A DNA stretch of 64,000 nucleotides. Origin: Pseudomonas piscis (GTDB taxonomy: Bacteria; Pseudomonadota; Gammaproteobacteria; Pseudomonadales; Pseudomonadaceae). Location: contig NZ_WHUV01000005.1 of the NCBI RefSeq assembly GCF_009380155.1, forward strand, positions 124,001 through 188,000, in the 5' to 3' direction. Both the position numbers and the translations under genes were made by a program. The notes under the pieces were generated by a model. That model did no database searches. It saw only the letters and a list, made by a program, of their open reading frames with translations, and was not told the origin of the DNA. Positions 26,542 through 35,761 of this stretch are shown in pieces (position 1 is the first letter of the stretch; every line of letters starts with the position of its first letter).

Positions 26542-27492
26542 TCAACCACAGCTGCCGGGGGCCACGCCGAAGCGCTGGCGAAACGCCGTGGCGAAATTGC
26601 TGGCATGGCGATAACCCACGAAATGCGCCGCCTGCTGCACCGACCAGCCTTGTTGCAACTGTGCATGGGCGACCTCCAGGCGCCGCTCGCGCAGGTAGCC
26701 GAAGACCGTCTGCCCATAGGCCTGGCGGAACTTGCTGCGCAGCGAACTGCTGCTCATGCAGGCCAACTGCGCCAGCTCACCGAGCGAGTGCTCCTCGCCC
26801 GGAGCCTGGTGCAGGCGCTCGCGAACCCGCTCCAGCAATTGCCGATCCCGCGGGCTCAAGCTGCCGGCTTGCTCAGCATCGGCTTCCAGCCCGGCCAGGG
26901 CATGGGCCAGCAGTTGCAAGGCCACGCCTTCGCACAACAGGGCCTGCAGGCTGCCATGCCAACGTCCGCCGAGCAGGTCGGCGATGGCCTGGCGCAGGTG
27001 CACCGGCAACGGCCCGCAGTGCATTCGTGAACCGTTCCCGCGCAGGGCGTTGTGCAGCAGCTGCGCCAATTGCGCGTCGGGCAGATCCTCCGGGGCGTTG
27101 AGGGCCAGGTTCAGGCCGCGCAACCGCGTCCCGGCGAAGTGCACGGCCGACATGGGCCGGCCGTCGGCGCACAGGGTCGTGACGCAGTGACCGGCGAGCA
27201 ACGCCTGGTCCCGGGTGAAACTCAGCGCCGCATGCCCTTCGAGCACCAGCGCCAGGCTCAGGCATGGCATGCGCAGCGAGTCGGCCCGGTAGCTGTGGAA
27301 CGCCAGCACGTCGGAGCTCACCAGGACCAGGCCGCCGGGCAGGCGATGCTCGGTGATGCGCCCCTGCATCAGGCAGGTAGCGTCATCCTCGTTCCCTGCT
27401 CCGGGCAGGCTGTAGCGCACGGCATAGCGTTCGCCAAGCTGACGGAAGTCCCGCAGGTAGTAGCGTTGGTCCAGTTGAGGGGTCGGATGCAA
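26542..27492 (-). CDS. AraC-family regulator, PchR-like
   Basis: A protein of about 316 residues. The N-terminal ~200 residues are a sensor region, and two helix-turn-helix units occupy the C terminus (HSLGELAQLACMSSSSLRSKFRQAYGQTVFGYLRERRL; VQQAAHFVGYRHASNFATAFRQRFG). It lies directly upstream of a siderophore receptor gene on the same strand, as pchR-type activators do. A good Fur-like site sits 33 bases upstream. The only start in the favoured frame is a TTG at 27492, so the N terminus is uncertain. Predicted role: activates the receptor gene when its siderophore is present (inference from context). Confidence 0.85.
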   Translation of the reverse strand: MHPTPQLDQRYYLRDFRQLGERYAVRYSLPGAGNEDDATCLMQGRITEHRLPGGLVLVSSDVLAFHSYRADSLRMPCLSLALVLEGHAALSFTRDQALLAGHCVTTLCADGRPMSAVHFAGTRLRGLNLALNAPEDLPDAQLAQLLHNALRGNGSRMHCGPLPVHLRQAIADLLGGRWHGSLQALLCEGVALQLLAHALAGLEADAEQAGSLSPRDRQLLERVRERLHQAPGEEHSLGELAQLACMSSSSLRSKFRQAYGQTVFGYLRERRLEVAHAQLQQGWSVQQAAHFVGYRHASNFATAFRQRFGVAPGSCG

Positions 27493-27524
27493 GGCCGGCG
27501 CTCGCAGAGAGGAAATCGGGCGAC

Positions 27525-27543
27525 GATATTAGCATTAATTCTC
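27525..27543. promoter_or_regulatory. Fur-like box between the AraC gene and poxB
   Basis: On the minus strand, 11 of 19 bases match the Fur consensus (GAGAATTAATGCTAATATC). It lies 33 bases upstream of the AraC regulator and 88 bases upstream of poxB. Control of the iron regulator is the natural reading. Confidence 0.5.
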
Positions 27544-27630
27544 ATTCGCACATCTTCATGGAATCATCCGCCCTCGCCCGCTGTCCCCTGTTGATCGCGA
27601 CGATTTCCCATCCCACGGCAGGAGAACTCC

Positions 27631-29376
27631 ATGGCGAACATCAGCATTGCCCGACAACTGGCCCAGACCCTCGAACAAGCCGGGGTCAAGCGTATCTGGG
27701 GCCTGACCGGTGACAGCCTCAACGGCCTCACCGACGCCCTGCAGAGCATGCAAAGCATCCAATGGATGCACGTGCGCCACGAGGAAGTGGCGGCCTTCGC
27801 CGCTGGCGCCGAAGCGGCGATCACCGGCCAGCTGGCGGTGTGCGCCGGCAGTTGTGGCCCGGGCAACCTGCACCTGATCAACGGCCTGTTCGACTGCCAC
27901 CGCAGCCGGGTGCCGGTGCTGGCCATCGCCGCACAGATCCCGTCCTCGGAGATCGGCCTGGATTATTTCCAGGAAACCCACCCCCAGGAACTGTTCAAGG
28001 AGTGCAGCCACTTCGTCGAGCTGGTGAGCCACCCGGCGCAGATGCCCGAGGTGCTGCACCGGGCCATGCGCAGTGCGATCCTCGAGCGCGGCGTGGCCGT
28101 GGTGGTGATCCCCGGGGACGTGGCCTTGCAGCAGGTGCCGACGGCCAGCAAGCCATGGCCACCGTTACACGCCCCACGCACCCTGCCAGCGCCCCATGAC
28201 CTGGACCGCCTGGTGGAATTGCTCAGCCATCGCCAGGCCGTGACCCTGCTCTGCGGCAGCGGTTGTGCCGGTGCCCACGACCAGGTCGTGGCCCTGGCCG
28301 ATGCCTTGGGCGCGCCGGTGGTGCACGCTCTGCGCGGCAAGGAGCATGTGGAATGGGACAACCCCTTCGATGTCGGCATGACCGGGCTGATCGGCTTCAG
28401 CTCCGGTTATCACGCCATGCTCAACTGCGACACCCTAGTGATACTGGGCAGCGACTTCCCCTATCGCCAGTTCTATCCGACGGACGCCTGCGTGATCCAG
28501 ATCGACCGCGACCCACAAGCCCTGGGCCGGCGAGTGCCGCTGGACCTGGGCATGGTCGGCGACGTCAGCGAGACCCTCGCCGCCTTGCTGCCACGCCTGC
28601 CCTACCAGGGCGACCGGAGCTTCCTGGAAACCTCCCTGGAGCACTACGCCAAGGCCCGCCAGGGCCTGGACGACCTGGCCCGGCCCGCGGCAGCTGGACG
28701 GCCGGTGCACCCGCAGTACCTCACCCAACTGGTCAGCGAACTGGCGGACGCCGATGCGATCTTCACCGCCGATGTCGGCACGCCCACGGTATGGGCCGCG
28801 CGCTACCTGAAGATGAACGGCCAGCGGCGCCTGCTGGGCTCGTTCAACCACGGTTCCATGGCCAACGCCATGCCCCAGGCCATCGGCGCCCAGGCCGCCT
28901 GCCCCGCACGCCAAGTCATTGCCCTGGCCGGCGACGGCGGCTTCAGCATGCTCATGGGGGACTTCATTTCCCTGGTCCAGCTCAAGCTGCCGGTGAAGAT
29001 CATCGTCTACGACAACGCGGCCCTGGGCTTCGTCGCCATGGAGATGAAGTCCGCCGGCTACCTGGACACCGGCACCGACCTGCACAACCCGGACTTCGCC
29101 GCCATGGCCAACGCCATGGGTATCCTCGGCCTGCGAGTGGAAGATTCCGCAGGCCTGGAAGGTGCCCTGCGCACCGCCCTGGAACATGACGGCCCGGTGC
29201 TGGTGGACGTGGTCACCGCGACCCAGGAACTGGTCATCCCACCGGCGATCAAGCTGGAACAGGCCAAGGGCATGAGCCTGTACATGCTCAAGGCGGTGAT
29301 GAGCGGGCGCGGCGACGAGGTGGTGGAGCTGGCCCGGACCAACTGGCCCAAGGGCGGCTGGTTCAGGCTCCCCTAG
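27631..29376 (+). CDS. poxB: Pyruvate oxidase / ubiquinone-dependent pyruvate dehydrogenase
   Basis: A 581-residue thiamine-diphosphate flavoenzyme that decarboxylates pyruvate to acetate and CO2, passing electrons to ubiquinone at the membrane. It tracks E. coli PoxB along almost its full length: GVKRIWGLTGDSLNGL, the catalytic glutamate in RHEEVAAFAAGAEA, CAGSCGPGNLHLINGLFDCH, ALRGKEHVEWDNPFDVGMTG and the ThDP/Mg motif GDGGFSMLMGDF with VYDNAALGF. The C-terminal segment EQAKGMSLYMLKAVMSGRGDEV corresponds to the lipid-activated membrane-binding tail. The ATG follows AGGAGAAC. Monocistronic; the next gene, prnA, starts 690 bases later. Confidence 0.93.
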   Translation: MANISIARQLAQTLEQAGVKRIWGLTGDSLNGLTDALQSMQSIQWMHVRHEEVAAFAAGAEAAITGQLAVCAGSCGPGNLHLINGLFDCHRSRVPVLAIAAQIPSSEIGLDYFQETHPQELFKECSHFVELVSHPAQMPEVLHRAMRSAILERGVAVVVIPGDVALQQVPTASKPWPPLHAPRTLPAPHDLDRLVELLSHRQAVTLLCGSGCAGAHDQVVALADALGAPVVHALRGKEHVEWDNPFDVGMTGLIGFSSGYHAMLNCDTLVILGSDFPYRQFYPTDACVIQIDRDPQALGRRVPLDLGMVGDVSETLAALLPRLPYQGDRSFLETSLEHYAKARQGLDDLARPAAAGRPVHPQYLTQLVSELADADAIFTADVGTPTVWAARYLKMNGQRRLLGSFNHGSMANAMPQAIGAQAACPARQVIALAGDGGFSMLMGDFISLVQLKLPVKIIVYDNAALGFVAMEMKSAGYLDTGTDLHNPDFAAMANAMGILGLRVEDSAGLEGALRTALEHDGPVLVDVVTATQELVIPPAIKLEQAKGMSLYMLKAVMSGRGDEVVELARTNWPKGGWFRLP

Positions 29377-30000
29377 CCAGGGCCTGGACCCGGGGAATGC
29401 CGCCGCCCAGTGTCATCGCAGCCTCTGGTGGACCCACCTTGGAGGTGGGCATCGGTGAAGATTGCGCCAATGGCATCCACCAGGATGATGTTGGAAAAAT
29501 CACCACGACCCCAGGCATCGGCGCGTTGGCGCCGATGCCGGCCTAGGGGCTCTTCTCATCGAGCAGAATCCGCTCCAGCCATCTCGCTTGCAGCCGCCCT
29601 GCATGGATCAAGCCCGGGCGGGATCTACGACCTGCCGGCCTCATGCGTCACCGATCCCCAGCGAAGCATTTCTGCAACACCCATTGGCGATCTTTTCCTG
29701 ATTCCATCCAACGACTTCAATAACCGGCTGACCGCAACGACCCGCAAAGGCGCGTTGCGCTAACTGCCTGTTCGACCAACTGTCTACGAGCTTGCTCCTG
29801 TGCATCACATGGATGATCACGCCACGCACTTCGCGCAGGGGTACTGCGACGGACTGATTGGGCGCATGCAAAGCACGCAAGACCTTTCTTTAGATCAAAT
29901 GCCTTTGCTTTGGGGAAGGCTAATTCGGAAACGGAAGATGCATCGCTTTTCCTGCGGTCTAGAGTCTAATCCGACAAGCACATTGATGTGCCTCTTGCAC
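29377..30000. other. Intergenic region upstream of prnA
   Basis: No gene recognised. A strong hairpin without a T-tract (GGCATCGGCGC / GCGCCGATGCC, 29514-29539) lies 140 bases after poxB. A short minus-strand stretch (29440-29510) translates like protein (FSNIILVDAIGAIFTDAHLQ) but has no start and could be a gene scrap. From about 29880 the sequence becomes AT-richer and should hold the prn promoter; no -10/-35 pair is claimed. Confidence 0.5.
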
Positions 30001-30064
30001 GGATGCACGGAGACTGGCGGCCTTACTCTCCCTACAGCCCGTCTGCCTGGAAACAAGGAGCGTT
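30001..30064 (+). promoter_or_regulatory. prnA leader with four GGA motifs, possible RsmA/RsmE target
   Basis: GGA occurs at 30001, 30009, 30049 and 30057; the last sits in the Shine-Dalgarno sequence ACAAGGAGC before the prnA ATG. Clustered GGA motifs overlapping the ribosome site are the mark of translational repression by RsmA/E. Pyrrolnitrin production is known to depend on the Gac/Rsm system in these bacteria. Direct binding here is inference. Confidence 0.45.
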
Positions 30065-31681
30065 ATGAACAAGCCGATCAAGAATATCGTCATCGTGGGC
30101 GGCGGCACTGCGGGCTGGATGGCCGCCTCGTACCTCGTCCGGGCGCTCCAGCAGCAGGTAGACATTACGCTCATCGAATCTGCGGCGATCCCCCGGATCG
30201 GCGTGGGCGAGGCGACTATCCCGAGTTTGCAGAAGGTGTTCTTCGACTTCCTCGGGATACCGGAGCGGGAGTGGATGCCCCAGGTGAACGGCGCGTTCAA
30301 GGCCGCGATCAAGTTCGTGAACTGGAGAAAATCTCCCGACCCATCGCGTGACGATCACTTCTACCATTTGTTCGGCAATGTGCCGAACTGCGACGGTGTG
30401 CCACTTACCCACTACTGGCTGCGCAAGCGCGAACAGGGCTTCCAGCAACCGATGGAGTACGCGTGCTACCCGCAGCCCGGGGCGCTCGACGGCAAGCTGG
30501 CACCGTGCCTGCCCGACGGTACCCGCCAGATGTCCCACGCGTGGCACTTCGATGCGCACCTGGTGGCCGACTTCTTGAAGCGCTGGGCCGTCGAGCGCGG
30601 GGTCAACCGCGTGGTCGACGAGGTCGTGGAGGTTCAGTTGAACGACCGCGGCTACATCTCCACCTTGTTGACCAAGGGGGGGCGGAAGCTGGAGGCGGAC
30701 CTGTTCATCGACTGCTCCGGCATGCGGGGGCTCCTGATCAATCAGACCCTGAAAGAGCCCTTCATCGACATGTCCGACTACCTGCTGTGCGACAGCGCGG
30801 TCGCCAGCGCCGTACCCAACGACGACGCCCGTGACGGGGTCGAGCCGTACACCTCGGCGATCGCCATGAACTCGGGGTGGACCTGGAAGATTCCGATGCT
30901 GGGCCGGTTCGGCAGCGGCTACGTCTTCTCGAGCAAGTTCACCTCACGCGACCAGGCTACCGCCGACTTCCTCAAACTCTGGGACCTCTCGGACAATCAG
31001 TCGCTCAACCAGATCAAGTTCCGGGTCGGACGCAACAAGCGGGCGTGGGTCAACAATTGTGTGTCGATCGGGCTGTCGTCGTGCTTTCTGGAGCCCCTGG
31101 AATCGACGGGCATCTACTTCATCTACGCCTCGCTTTACCAGCTCGTGAAGCACTTCCCCGACACCTCGTTCGACTCGCGGTTGCGCGATGCATTCAACGC
31201 CGAGATCGTCTACATGTTTGACGACTGCCGAGACTTCGTCCAGGCGCACTATTTCACCACGTCGCGCGAAGATACGCCGTTCTGGCTCGCGAACCGGCAC
31301 GAACTGCGGCTCTCGGACGCCATCCAGGAGAAGGTGCAGCGCTACAAGGCGGGGCTGCCGCTGACCACCACGTCGTTCGACGATTCCACGTACTACGAGA
31401 CCTTCGACTACGAATTCAAGAACTTCTGGTTGAACGGCAACTACTACTGCATCTTTGCCGGCTTGGGCATGCTGCCCGACCGGTCGCTACCGCTCTTGCA
31501 GCACCGACCCGAGTCGATCGAGAAGGCCGAGGCGATGTTCGCCAGCATCCGCCGCGAGGCCGAGCGCCTGCGGAGCAGCCTGCCGACGAACTACGACTAC
31601 CTGCGGTCGCTGCGTGACGGCGACGCGCAGGTGTCTGGCAACCAGCGCGGGCCGACGCTCGCGACGCGGGAAGGCCGGTAG
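30065..31681 (+). CDS. prnA: Tryptophan 7-halogenase PrnA
   Basis: A 538-residue flavin-dependent halogenase, the length of known PrnA, performing the first pyrrolnitrin step: regioselective chlorination of L-tryptophan at C7 using FADH2, O2 and chloride. The FAD fold motif GGGTAGW is at 12-18. The halogenase signature WTWKIP is at 272-277. The active-site lysine K79 (NGAFKAAI) and glutamate E346 (FLEPLES) are present. It begins behind ACAAGGAG. Its TAG stop overlaps the GTG start of prnB (TAGTG), giving coupled translation. It needs reduced FAD from a separate reductase; a flavin reductase is encoded downstream. Confidence 0.98.
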   Translation: MNKPIKNIVIVGGGTAGWMAASYLVRALQQQVDITLIESAAIPRIGVGEATIPSLQKVFFDFLGIPEREWMPQVNGAFKAAIKFVNWRKSPDPSRDDHFYHLFGNVPNCDGVPLTHYWLRKREQGFQQPMEYACYPQPGALDGKLAPCLPDGTRQMSHAWHFDAHLVADFLKRWAVERGVNRVVDEVVEVQLNDRGYISTLLTKGGRKLEADLFIDCSGMRGLLINQTLKEPFIDMSDYLLCDSAVASAVPNDDARDGVEPYTSAIAMNSGWTWKIPMLGRFGSGYVFSSKFTSRDQATADFLKLWDLSDNQSLNQIKFRVGRNKRAWVNNCVSIGLSSCFLEPLESTGIYFIYASLYQLVKHFPDTSFDSRLRDAFNAEIVYMFDDCRDFVQAHYFTTSREDTPFWLANRHELRLSDAIQEKVQRYKAGLPLTTTSFDDSTYYETFDYEFKNFWLNGNYYCIFAGLGMLPDRSLPLLQHRPESIEKAEAMFASIRREAERLRSSLPTNYDYLRSLRDGDAQVSGNQRGPTLATREGR

Positions 31682-32766
31682 TGGAACGCACCTTGAACCG
31701 GGTATCCGCATTCGCCACCACCCACGCTGCCGTGGCCGCCTGTGATCCGCTACAGGCGCGCTCGCTGGTGCTGCAACTGCCGGGCCTGAACCGTAACAAG
31801 GACGTGCCCGGCATCATCGGCCTGCTGCGCGAGTTCCTCCCGACGCGCGGCGTGCCCTCCGGCTGGGGCTTCGTCGAAGCTGCCGCCGCGATGCGGGACA
31901 TCGGCTTCTTCCTGGGGTCGCTCAAGCGGCACGGACACGAGCCTGCGGACGTGGTGCCCGGGCTTGAACAGGTGCTGCTGGACTTGGCTCGCGCGACCGA
32001 TATGCCGCCGCGCGAGACGCTCCTGCATGTGACGGTCTGGAACCCTGCGGCGGCCGACGCGCAGCGCAGTTACACCGGGCTGCCCGACGAAGCGCATCTG
32101 CTCGAGAGCGTGCGCATCTCGATGGCGGCCCTGGAAGCGGCCATCGCGGTGACCGTCGAGCTGTTCGATGTGCCCCTGCGCTCGCCCGCGTTCGTGCAAG
32201 GGTGCGCCGAGCTGGAAGCCTATCTGCAGAAAATGGTCGAATCGATCGTCTACGCGTACCGCTTCATCTCACCGCAGGTCTTCTACGATGAACTGCGCCC
32301 CTTCTACGATCCGATCCAGGTCGGGGGCCAGAGCTACCTCGGCCCCGGTGCCGTGGAAATGCCCCTGTTCGTACTGGAGCACGTCCTGTGGGGCTCGCAA
32401 ACCGACGACCAGGCCTATCGAGAATTCAAGGAGACGTACCTGCCCTACGTGCTTCCCGCGTACCGGGCGGTCTACGCTCGGTTCGCCGAGGGGCCGGCGC
32501 TCATGGACCGCGCGCTCGACGAAGCGCGAACCGCTGGTGCGCCAGACGAGCCCGCCCGGGCTGGGCTGGTAGCCCTGGAGCGGGTGCTCAAGGTCCTGCT
32601 GCGCTTCCGGGCGCCTCACCTCAAGTTGGCAGAACGGGCGTACGAGGCCGGGCGAAGCGGTCCCGCAACCGGCAGCGGGGGGTACGCGCCCAGCATGCTC
32701 GTTGATCTACTCACGCTCACGTGTGCCGCGCGCTCGCGCATCCGCGCCGCGCTCGACGAATCCTGA
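31681..32766 (+). CDS. prnB: Monodechloroaminopyrrolnitrin synthase PrnB
   Basis: A 361-residue haem enzyme of the indoleamine/tryptophan 2,3-dioxygenase superfamily, the known length of PrnB. It rearranges 7-chlorotryptophan, with decarboxylation, to the phenylpyrrole monodechloroaminopyrrolnitrin, the second pathway step. The all-helical sequence includes VPSGWGFVEAAAAMRDIGFFLGSLKRHG and a C-terminal helix bundle. The start is GTG at 31681, sharing one base with the prnA stop, so it depends on ribosomes finishing prnA. PrnC follows after 42 bases. Assignment rests on operon order, length and recognisable sequence. Confidence 0.96.
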   Translation: MERTLNRVSAFATTHAAVAACDPLQARSLVLQLPGLNRNKDVPGIIGLLREFLPTRGVPSGWGFVEAAAAMRDIGFFLGSLKRHGHEPADVVPGLEQVLLDLARATDMPPRETLLHVTVWNPAAADAQRSYTGLPDEAHLLESVRISMAALEAAIAVTVELFDVPLRSPAFVQGCAELEAYLQKMVESIVYAYRFISPQVFYDELRPFYDPIQVGGQSYLGPGAVEMPLFVLEHVLWGSQTDDQAYREFKETYLPYVLPAYRAVYARFAEGPALMDRALDEARTAGAPDEPARAGLVALERVLKVLLRFRAPHLKLAERAYEAGRSGPATGSGGYAPSMLVDLLTLTCAARSRIRAALDES

Positions 32767-32808
32767 CGCGCAAAGCCAGGTCTCATCTCGCAAGGAGAGT
32801 TTGCCCCC

Positions 32809-34512
32809 ATGACTCAGAAGAGCCCCGAGAACGGGCGCGACAACAACCATTTCGACGTGATCATCCTCGGCTCGGGCATGTCCGGCACCCAGATGGGAGC
32901 CATCCTGGCCAAGAAACAGTTTCGCGTGCTGATCATCGAGGAGTCGTCGCACCCGCGGTTCACGATCGGCGAGTCGTCGATCCCCGAGACGTCTCTCATG
33001 AACCGCATCATCGCTGACCGCTACGGCATTCCGGAGCTCGACCACATCACGTCGTTCTACTCGACGCAGCGTTACGTCTCGTCGAGCACGGGCATCAAGC
33101 GCAACTTCGGATTCGTGTTCCACAAACCCGGCCAGGAGCACGACCCGAAGGAGTTCACGCAGTGCGTCATTCCCGAACTGCCATGGGGACCGGAGAGCCA
33201 TTACTACCGGCAGGACGTCGACGCCTACTTGTTGCAGGCCGCCATCAAATACGGCTGCAAGGTCCGCCAGAGGACTAGCGTGACCGACTACCACGCTGAT
33301 AAAGACGGCGTCGCGGTGACCACCGCCGAGGGCGAACGGTTCACCGGCCGGTACATGATCGACTGCGGAGGCCCTCGCGCACCGCTGGCGACCAAGTTCA
33401 AGCTTCGCGAAGAACCGTGTCGCTTCAAGACGCACTCGCGCAGCCTCTACACGCACATGCTCGGGGTCAAGCCGTTCGACGACATCTTCAAGGTCAAGGG
33501 GCAGCGCTGGCGCTGGCACGAGGGGACCTTGCACCACATGTTCACGGGCGGCTGGCTCTGGGTGATTCCGTTCAACAACCACGCGCGCTCGACCAATAAC
33601 CTGGTGAGTGTCGGCCTGCAGCTCGACCCGCGTATCTACCCGAAAACGGACATCAGCGCGCAGCAAGAATTCGCCGAGTTCCTCGCACGGTTCCCGAGCA
33701 TCGGGGCTCAGTTCCAGGACGCCGTGCCGGTGCGCGACTGGGTCAGGACCGACCGCCTGCAGTTCTCGTCGACCGCCTGCATCGGCGACCGCTACTGCCT
33801 GATGCTGCACGCGAACGGGTTCATCGACCCGCTGTTCTCCCGGGGCCTGGAGAACACCGCGGTGGCCATCCACGCGCTCGCGGCGCGCCTTATCAAGGCG
33901 CTACGCGACGATGACTTCGCCCCCGAGCGCTTCGAGTACATCGAGCGCCTGCAGCAAAAGCTTCTGGACCACAACGACGACTTCGTCAGCTGCTGCTACA
34001 CGGCGTTCTCGGACTTCCGTCTGTGGGATGCATTCCACAGGCTGTGGGCGGTCGGCACGATCCTCGGGCAGTTCCGGCTCGTGCAAGCCCACGCGCGGTT
34101 TCGCACCTCGCGCGATGAGGGCGACCTGGATCACCTCGACAACGACCCCCCGTACCTTGGGTACCTGTGCGCGGACATGGAGGAGTACTACCAGTTGTTC
34201 AACGACGCCAAGGCCGAGGTCGAGGCAGTGAGCGCCGGGAACCAGTCGGCTGCACAGGCCGCGGTGCGGATCCACGCCCTCATCGACGAACGAGACTTCG
34301 CCAAGCCGATGTTCGGTTTCGGGTACTGCATCACCGGGGACAAGCCGCAGCTCAACAACTCGAAGTACAGCCTGATACCGGCGATGAAGCTGATGTACTG
34401 GACGCAGACCAGAGCGCCGGCAGAGGTGAAAAAGTACTTCGACTACAACCCGATGTTCGCGCTGCTCAAGGCGTACGTCACGACCCGCATCGGCCTGGTT
34501 CTGAAGAAGTAG
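32809..34512 (+). CDS. prnC: Monodechloroaminopyrrolnitrin 3-halogenase PrnC
   Basis: A 567-residue flavin-dependent halogenase that chlorinates the pyrrole ring at C3, the third step. The FAD-binding GSGMSG lies at 21-26 after an 18-residue polar leader. The halogenase motif WLWVIP lies at 249-254. FIDPLFSRGLENT marks the substrate-side helix shared with PltA-type phenolic/pyrrole halogenases. AAGGAGAG precedes the ATG. Like PrnA it uses diffusible FADH2. prnD starts 23 bases downstream. Confidence 0.97.
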   Translation: MTQKSPENGRDNNHFDVIILGSGMSGTQMGAILAKKQFRVLIIEESSHPRFTIGESSIPETSLMNRIIADRYGIPELDHITSFYSTQRYVSSSTGIKRNFGFVFHKPGQEHDPKEFTQCVIPELPWGPESHYYRQDVDAYLLQAAIKYGCKVRQRTSVTDYHADKDGVAVTTAEGERFTGRYMIDCGGPRAPLATKFKLREEPCRFKTHSRSLYTHMLGVKPFDDIFKVKGQRWRWHEGTLHHMFTGGWLWVIPFNNHARSTNNLVSVGLQLDPRIYPKTDISAQQEFAEFLARFPSIGAQFQDAVPVRDWVRTDRLQFSSTACIGDRYCLMLHANGFIDPLFSRGLENTAVAIHALAARLIKALRDDDFAPERFEYIERLQQKLLDHNDDFVSCCYTAFSDFRLWDAFHRLWAVGTILGQFRLVQAHARFRTSRDEGDLDHLDNDPPYLGYLCADMEEYYQLFNDAKAEVEAVSAGNQSAAQAAVRIHALIDERDFAKPMFGFGYCITGDKPQLNNSKYSLIPAMKLMYWTQTRAPAEVKKYFDYNPMFALLKAYVTTRIGLVLKK

Positions 34513-34535
34513 CCGGCCGAGGACGACATAACGCG

Positions 34536-35627
34536 ATGAACAACATTCAACTGGATCAGCCGAGCATCAAGAAGCATCCCCCAGGGGCGCACGACGCGAC
34601 CACGCGCGTGGCCGCGAGCTGGTACGTCGCGATGCGCTCCAGCGACCTCAGGGACAAGCCCAAGGAATTGACGCTCTTTGGCCGTCCGTGCGTGGCATGG
34701 CGCGGAGCGACGGGGCGGGCCGTGGTGATGGATCGCCACTGCCCGCACCTGGGCGCCAACCTGGCTGACGGGCAAGTCAAGGACGGGTGCATCCAATGCC
34801 CGTTTCACCACTGGCGATACGACGAGCAAGGCCAGTGCGTTCACATCCCCGGCCACAACCAGGCGGTGCGCCAGCTGGAGCCCGTGCCGCGCGGGGCGCG
34901 CCAGCCGACGTTGGTGACCACCGAACGCTACGGCTACGTGTGGGTCTGGTACGGCTCCGCGCAGCCGCTGCACCCGCTGCCCGAAATCGCCGCGGCCGAT
35001 GTCGACAACGGCGACTTCATGCACCTGCACTTCGCGTTCGAGACGACGACGGCGGTCTTGCGCATCGTCGAGAACTTCTACGACGCGCAGCACGCAACCC
35101 CCGTGCACGCGCTCCCGATCTCGGCCTTCGAGCTCAAGCTCTTCGACGACTGGCGCCGGTGGCCGGAGGTCGAGTCGCTGGCCCGGGCGGGCGCGTGGTT
35201 CGGTGCCGGGATCGATTTCACCGTGAACCGCTACTTCGGTCCCCTGGGCATGTTGTCGCGCGCGCTCGGCCTGAACATGTCGCAGATGAACCTGCACTTC
35301 GATGGCTACCCCGGCGGGTGCGTCATGACCGTTGCCTTGGACGCAGACGTCAAATACAAGCTGCTCCAGTGCGTGACGCCAGTGAGCGACGGCAAGAACG
35401 TCATGCACATGCTCATCTCGATCAAGAAGGTGGGCGGTGCCCTGCGCCGCGCCACTGACTTCGTGTTGTTCGGGCTGCAGACCAGGCAGGCAGCCGGGTA
35501 CGACGTCAAGATCTGGAACGGGATGAAGCCCGACGGCGGCGGCGCGTACAGCAAGTACGACAAGCTCGTGCTCAGGTACCGGGCGTTCTACCGGGGCTGG
35601 GTCGACCGCGTCGAGAGCGAGCGGTAA
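34536..35627 (+). CDS. prnD: Aminopyrrolnitrin oxygenase PrnD (Rieske arylamine oxygenase)
   Basis: A 363-residue Rieske non-haem iron N-oxygenase that oxidises the arylamine of aminopyrrolnitrin to the nitro group of pyrrolnitrin. The [2Fe-2S] ligands are visible as C69-P-H71 and C88-P-F-H91. The mononuclear iron region follows at about 180-195 (VENFYDAQHATPVHAL). Start at ATG 34536, matching the published protein length; an open frame extends upstream inside prnC. Its partner is a flavin:NADH reductase, PrnF. The TAA stop overlaps the ATG of a truncated reductase relic (TAATG), and a full-length reductase lies 1.4 kb further on. Confidence 0.97.
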   Translation: MNNIQLDQPSIKKHPPGAHDATTRVAASWYVAMRSSDLRDKPKELTLFGRPCVAWRGATGRAVVMDRHCPHLGANLADGQVKDGCIQCPFHHWRYDEQGQCVHIPGHNQAVRQLEPVPRGARQPTLVTTERYGYVWVWYGSAQPLHPLPEIAAADVDNGDFMHLHFAFETTTAVLRIVENFYDAQHATPVHALPISAFELKLFDDWRRWPEVESLARAGAWFGAGIDFTVNRYFGPLGMLSRALGLNMSQMNLHFDGYPGGCVMTVALDADVKYKLLQCVTPVSDGKNVMHMLISIKKVGGALRRATDFVLFGLQTRQAAGYDVKIWNGMKPDGGGAYSKYDKLVLRYRAFYRGWVDRVESER

Positions 35628-35761
35628 TGCGTGAGGCCGAGCCGGTATCGGCCGTTTCGCTGTACCGGGCGCTCGCGAACCTGGCCAGTGGCGTCACGGC
35701 CATCACGGGGCTCGCCGCCGCTCGCTTCGTGCCGGTGTCGCTCCTTGCGAGGTATCCATGA
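35627..35761 (+). pseudogene. Truncated flavin reductase relic overlapping the prnD stop
   Basis: The 44-codon frame starts with an ATG sharing one base with the prnD stop (TAATG) and ends inside the antiporter start (CCATGA). Residues 10-27 (SLYRALANLASGVTAITG) match the N-terminal signature of the flavin reductase family, compare LRNLLGQFATGVTVIT in the reductase at 37018. After this the similarity fades and the frame ends, so about 75% of a reductase is missing. The best reading is the start of an ancestral, translationally coupled prnF destroyed by insertion or deletion. A chance short frame is less likely given the motif and the overlap. Confidence 0.7.

Noticed and set aside
29641..29880. 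A 79-codon minus-strand frame upstream of prnA
   Set aside because: No ribosome site, no similarity that I recognise, and it occupies the likely prn promoter region.
29889..29898. ANR/FNR-like half site TTAGATCAA upstream of prnA
   Set aside because: Only the right half (ATCAA) matches TTGAT-N4-ATCAA; the left half has three of five bases, not enough to claim.
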